NCBI GenBank assembly: GCA_963676635.1
Contig: OY781105.1
Span: 3,286,001-3,350,000 of the forward strand
Length of the DNA stretch: 64,000 bases
Source of the DNA: GCA-002708315 sp963676635
GTDB lineage: Bacteria; Bacteroidota; Bacteroidia; Bacteroidales; F082
Reading direction: 5' to 3'
The translations under genes were made by a program, and so were the position numbers. Shown one piece after another: positions 60,508 to 64,000 of this stretch (the first letter of the stretch is position 1; each line of letters begins with the position of its first letter). Below the pieces are notes generated by a model, which saw only the letters and a list, made by a program, of their open reading frames with translations, had not been told where the DNA came from and did not search any database.

Positions 60508-62622
60508 ATGGCAAAACCTGTAAAAAATATCACTAATCTACTCCAAACCCGTAATATTGGGATTATGGCTCATATTGACGCCGGTAAGACCACAACTACG
60601 GAGCGTATCCTGTATTATACAGGCCGTAATTATAAAATGGGTGAGGTGCATGAAGGTGGAGCCACTATGGATTGGATGGTTCAGGAGCAGGAAAGAGGTA
60701 TTACTATTACTTCTGCTGCTACAACTGTTTATTGGGAACTATTCAACAAAAGACATAAGATAAACATTATCGATACTCCCGGTCATGTTGATTTTACTGT
60801 TGAGGTAGAGCGTTCATTGCGCGTACTCGATGGTGCTGTAGCACTGTTCTGTGCCGTTGGTGGTGTTGAACCTCAGTCGGAAACTGTATGGCGTCAGGCA
60901 AGTAAGTACAAAGTGCCAAGACTAAGTTTTGTTAACAAAATGGATCGTCAGGGTGCTGACTTCTTTGGTGTTATTGACCAAATGCGTGAAAGACTTGGTG
61001 CTAATCCTGTTCCTATTCAAATTCCAATTGGAAATGAAGAAACCTTTAGAGGTGTTGTGGACTTAGTAAAGGATAAGGCATTTGTCTGGGAAGAAGGTAG
61101 TGATGGTACTATGATAGTTGAAATTCCAATTCCTGAAGACTTACAAGATATGGCTCAGGAATACAGAATGAAACTTATTGAAGGTGTTGCAGAAGAAAGT
61201 GATGAACTTTTAGAGAAATTCCTGGATGATCCTCACTCAATTACCGAAGAGGAAATGAGTGATGTTATCAGGAAAGCTACACTTAGCATGGAGATAACTC
61301 CTGTAATGTGTGGTTCAGCCTTTAAAAATAAAGGTGTTCAGATGCTGCTTAATGCGATTATCGAGTTCCTTCCAAGTCCGCTTGACGTGGATTCTGTTAA
61401 GGGTATTAATCCTAAAACAGAAAAGGAAGAAATCAGAAGTGCAGATCCAAACGACAGCTTTAGCGCTCTTGCGTTTAAAATTGCTACTGACCCGTTTGTT
61501 GGTAGGATATGTTTTTTCAGAGTGTATTCAGGTACTCTTAAGGCCGGTTCATATGTTTATAACGTAAGTACTGGTAAAAAAGAGCGTATTAGCCGTATTA
61601 TGCAAATGCATGCTAACAAGCAGGAACCTCTGGAACAAATTGAAGCTGGTGATATCGGCGCTGGTGTTGGATTTAAGAAGATCCATACCGGTGATACTCT
61701 TACAGATGAGAAACATCCTATTTTACTTGAAGCTATAACTTTCCCTGATCCGGTTATCAGTATTGCTATTGAGCCAAAAACTCAAAAGGATATCGATAAA
61801 ATGACTAATGCTTTGATTAAACTGGCTGAGGAAGATCCTACTTTTAAAGTGGAAACAAATGAAGATTCAGGTCAGACCGTTATTTCTGGTATGGGTGAAC
61901 TTCATCTGGATATTCTTATTGACAGACTGAAACGTGAATTTAATGTTGAATGTAATATCGGTATGCCTCAGGTTAATTATAAAGAGGCTATTACCGGAAG
62001 TGTTCAACATAAAGAAGTATATAAAAAGCAAACCGGTGGACGAGGAAAATTTGCTGACATCCAGTTTGAATTAGGACCTGTTGATGAAGGTTATGAAGGT
62101 CTCCAGTTTGTTGATGAAGTTCGTGGTGGTAATATTCCAAAAGAGTTTATTCCATCTGTTAAAAAAGGCTTCGAAAGTGCAATGCAGAATGGTGTCCTTG
62201 CAGGTTTTTCTGTTGATAGCATGAAGGTGAGATTGTTTGATGGTTCTTATCATCCTGTGGATTCAGACCAGTTATCTTTTGAGATGGCTGCAAAAATTGG
62301 ATTCAAGGTGGCTGCTAAAAAAGCTAAATCAATTTTACTGGAGCCTATTATGAAAGTAGAAGTTGTTACTCCTGATGATTATCTTGGGGATGTAACAAGT
62401 GATCTTAATAAGCGCCGCGCAATACTTGAAGATGTAACTGCAAAAGTTGGCTATCAGGTAGTGAAGGCTAAAGTGCCATTGTCAGAAATGTTTGGGTATG
62501 TTACCTCATTACGCTCTCTGACATCAGGTAGGGCAACCTCAAGTATGGAATTCGATTCATTTAAACATTGTCCGGATTTCATAGCCGAAGAAGTAATAAA
62601 GAAAATTAAAGGATTTTTTTAG
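60508..62622 (+). CDS. fusA: Elongation factor G
   Basis: A 704-residue translocase with G1 A-H-I-D-A-G-K-T-T-T near residue 20, R-G-I-T-I-T-S-A-A-T, D-T-P-G-H-V-D-F and N-K-M-D. Later domains carry G-M-G-E-L-H-L-D-I and the L-R-S-L-T-S-G-R-A domain V element. Length is that of canonical EF-G rather than the shorter paralogues EF-G2 and fusB-type proteins. It sits between rpsG (20 bp) and rpsJ (15 bp). Confidence 0.98.
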   Translation: MAKPVKNITNLLQTRNIGIMAHIDAGKTTTTERILYYTGRNYKMGEVHEGGATMDWMVQEQERGITITSAATTVYWELFNKRHKINIIDTPGHVDFTVEVERSLRVLDGAVALFCAVGGVEPQSETVWRQASKYKVPRLSFVNKMDRQGADFFGVIDQMRERLGANPVPIQIPIGNEETFRGVVDLVKDKAFVWEEGSDGTMIVEIPIPEDLQDMAQEYRMKLIEGVAEESDELLEKFLDDPHSITEEEMSDVIRKATLSMEITPVMCGSAFKNKGVQMLLNAIIEFLPSPLDVDSVKGINPKTEKEEIRSADPNDSFSALAFKIATDPFVGRICFFRVYSGTLKAGSYVYNVSTGKKERISRIMQMHANKQEPLEQIEAGDIGAGVGFKKIHTGDTLTDEKHPILLEAITFPDPVISIAIEPKTQKDIDKMTNALIKLAEEDPTFKVETNEDSGQTVISGMGELHLDILIDRLKREFNVECNIGMPQVNYKEAITGSVQHKEVYKKQTGGRGKFADIQFELGPVDEGYEGLQFVDEVRGGNIPKEFIPSVKKGFESAMQNGVLAGFSVDSMKVRLFDGSYHPVDSDQLSFEMAAKIGFKVAAKKAKSILLEPIMKVEVVTPDDYLGDVTSDLNKRRAILEDVTAKVGYQVVKAKVPLSEMFGYVTSLRSLTSGRATSSMEFDSFKHCPDFIAEEVIKKIKGFF

Positions 62623-62637
62623 ATAAATTATACTAAA

Positions 62638-62943
62638 GTGAGTCAAAGAATTAGAATTAAGCTGAAATCGTACGATCATAATCTGGTTGATAAATCAGCA
62701 GAAAAGATCGCAAAGGCAGTAAAGACAACAGGTGCTGTAATTAGCGGACCGATACCTTTGCCAACACATAAGAAGGTATTTACTGTGAATCGTTCAACTT
62801 TTGTTAATAAGAAGTCGCGTGAACAGTTTGAATTAAGCACCTATAAGAGATTAATGGATGTATTTAACTCATCTTCAAAAACCATTGACTCATTGATGAA
62901 ACTTGAGCTTCCAAGTGGTGTTGAAGTAGAGATTAAAGTATAA
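62638..62943 (+). CDS. rpsJ: 30S ribosomal protein S10
   Basis: A 101-residue S10 starting with GTG (S-Q-R-I-R-I-K-L-K-S-Y-D-H). P-L-P-T-H-K-K-V-F-T-V-N-R-S and the C-terminal L-P-S-G-V-E-V-E-I-K are intact. The tuf gene that often lies between fusA and rpsJ in other phyla is absent, so the str and S10 operons are joined. Confidence 0.97.
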   Translation: MSQRIRIKLKSYDHNLVDKSAEKIAKAVKTTGAVISGPIPLPTHKKVFTVNRSTFVNKKSREQFELSTYKRLMDVFNSSSKTIDSLMKLELPSGVEVEIKV

Positions 62944-62969
62944 CTATAACGGTTTAAAGATTAGTAAAA

Positions 62970-63593
62970 ATGTCAGGATTATTAGGTAAAAAAATAGGCA
63001 TGACCTCGATTTATGACGAGAATGGGAAGAATATCCCATGTACAGTTATAGAAGCTGGCCCATGTGTTGTTACCCAGGTTCGTACAAAAGCAGTAGATGG
63101 TTATGAAGCTATCCAGCTTGCGTATGAAGATAAAAAGGAAAAGCACACCACAAAGGCTATGAAAGGTCATTTTGCAAAAGCTAAAACAACGCCAAAAAGA
63201 TATATGGCAGAATTTAGCCGTTTTGAAGAAAAGAAACAATTTGGAGATCTTCTTACCGTTGAAGTTTTTAACGAAGGTGAATTTATTGACGTTGTAGGAG
63301 TATCAAAAGGTAAAGGTTTCCAGGGTGTTGTTAAACGTTACAACTTTAGAGGTGTTAATGATGCAACACATGGTCAGCATAACAGATTAAGAGCCCCTGG
63401 TTCTATAGGTGCTTCTTCTTACCCATCACGTGTATTTAAAGGTATGCGTATGGCTGGACGCACTGGTGGTAATCGCGTTAAGCTTATCAACCTTCAGGTG
63501 ATGAAAATTATTCCTGAAAAGAATCTAGTAGTAGTAAAAGGAGCTGTACCAGGTCCGAATAATTCATTAGTAAAATTAGAAAGATGGAGTTAG
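62970..63593 (+). CDS. rplC: 50S ribosomal protein L3
   Basis: A 207-residue L3 with G-L-L-G-K-K-I-G-M-T-S at the start, and the conserved loop G-V-S-K-G-K-G-F-Q-G-V and G-S-I-G-A-S-S-Y-P-S-R-V-F-K-G-M that reaches the peptidyl-transferase centre. It overlaps rplD by 10 bp. Confidence 0.97.
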   Translation: MSGLLGKKIGMTSIYDENGKNIPCTVIEAGPCVVTQVRTKAVDGYEAIQLAYEDKKEKHTTKAMKGHFAKAKTTPKRYMAEFSRFEEKKQFGDLLTVEVFNEGEFIDVVGVSKGKGFQGVVKRYNFRGVNDATHGQHNRLRAPGSIGASSYPSRVFKGMRMAGRTGGNRVKLINLQVMKIIPEKNLVVVKGAVPGPNNSLVKLERWS

Positions 63594-64000
63594 TAGTACA
63601 TAAGGTTAGCGGTGAAACCACCGACAGAAAGGTGAAGCTCGATGATTCCATCTTTGGAATTGAACCCAATGATCATGCCATTTATCTGGATGCAAAACAA
63701 TATATGGCTAATCAGCGTCAGGGAACTCACGATTCCAAGGAAAGAAGTGACATCATGGGTAGTACCCGCAAGATTAAGCGTCAAAAAGGTACCGGTACAG
63801 CACGTGCAGGTAGCATAAAGAATCCTTTGTTCCGTGGTGGTGGTCGTGTATTTGGACCTCATCCCCGTGATTATTATTTTAAGCTTAATAAAAAGGTGAA
63901 AAGACTGGCTAGAATGTCAGCCTTATCATATAAAGCTAAAGAAGATGGTGTTCTTGTTGTGGAAGATTTTTCTATGGAGAATCCAAAAACAAAAGAATTC
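63584..64000 (+). CDS. rplD: 50S ribosomal protein L4 (3' end outside window)
   Basis: The first 139 codons of L4 run to the right edge. The ATG at 63584 begins M-E-L-V-V-H-K-V-S-G-E and overlaps the end of rplC in another frame by 10 bp. Family sequence includes A-N-Q-R-Q-G-T-H-D-S-K, K-Q-K-G-T-G-T-A-R-A-G and G-G-G-R-V-F-G-P-H-P-R. The remaining ~70 residues lie beyond the window. Confidence 0.95.
   Translation, partial: MELVVHKVSGETTDRKVKLDDSIFGIEPNDHAIYLDAKQYMANQRQGTHDSKERSDIMGSTRKIKRQKGTGTARAGSIKNPLFRGGGRVFGPHPRDYYFKLNKKVKRLARMSALSYKAKEDGVLVVEDFSMENPKTKEF

Overview
The window reads as chromosome of a low-GC, Gram-negative Bacteroidota, most likely from the Bacteroidales/Marinilabiliales side. 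The evidence is six complete secreted proteins ending in the type IX secretion (T9SS) type A sorting domain, a GldA-type ABC ATPase, many TAnnTTTG -7 promoter boxes, almost no Shine-Dalgarno sequences, an rpsL-rpsG-fusA-rpsJ-rplC-rplD order without tuf, a SAM-II type riboswitch before metK, and flexirubin-type dialkylresorcinol genes. The exact genus cannot be read from the sequence.

Layout. (1) 1-13.0 kb is an accessory surface-protein region on the + strand: the C-terminal part of a tail-fibre-like protein, a 1,827-residue M23 peptidase/PKD/FG-GAP giant, an SBBP beta-propeller protein, a lipoprotein, and two tandem paralogues whose 3' ends are almost identical. A possible gene relic lies between the paralogues. 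(2) 13.0-13.98 kb is non-coding apart from one 71-codon gene and carries a 22-bp-period palindromic repeat array. (3) 13.98-19.75 kb holds a PutP-like Na+ symporter and a small alpha-glucan locus: a GH13 lipoprotein, a surface protein with two CBM-like repeats, and a LacI-family regulator with a palindrome in front of its own gene. (4) 19.9-25.5 kb has an Omp28-like T9SS protein, asparaginase, TatD, a LOG-family protein, a P-loop kinase and a small outer-membrane-type protein. (5) 25.5-31.6 kb, all on the minus strand, is a seven-gene cluster with DarA/DarB-like dialkylresorcinol enzymes, a hot-dog dehydratase, a BtrH-domain protein, an unknown 139-residue protein and an ABC exporter. A sigma-54 response regulator/Hpt pair lies immediately upstream of it.

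(6) 33.6-46.4 kb is mostly metabolism: a GT39 membrane glycosyltransferase, fumarase, ArsC-like protein, EtfAB with an acyl-CoA dehydrogenase, nitronate monooxygenase, ElbB, serine dehydratase and an M1 aminopeptidase. (7) 46.5-52 kb has a CzcA-type RND pump fused to its TolC-like outer-membrane factor, its adaptor, and tRNA-Thr(CGT). (8) 52.0-52.6 kb is non-coding and holds a second 22-bp-period palindromic array. (9) 52.6-59.3 kb has metK with promoter, riboswitch and terminator, gldA, pcrA and a second GT39 protein. (10) From 59.4 kb the str/S10 ribosomal operon runs off the right edge inside rplD.

The observation that most looks undescribed is the pair of 22-bp arrays. Both are built as a 12-bp palindrome plus a 10-bp linker. 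The linkers resemble each other between the two loci (GAA...ATTT or GAA...ATCC), while the palindromes are completely different. The second array then continues in the same 22-bp register with a third core type.
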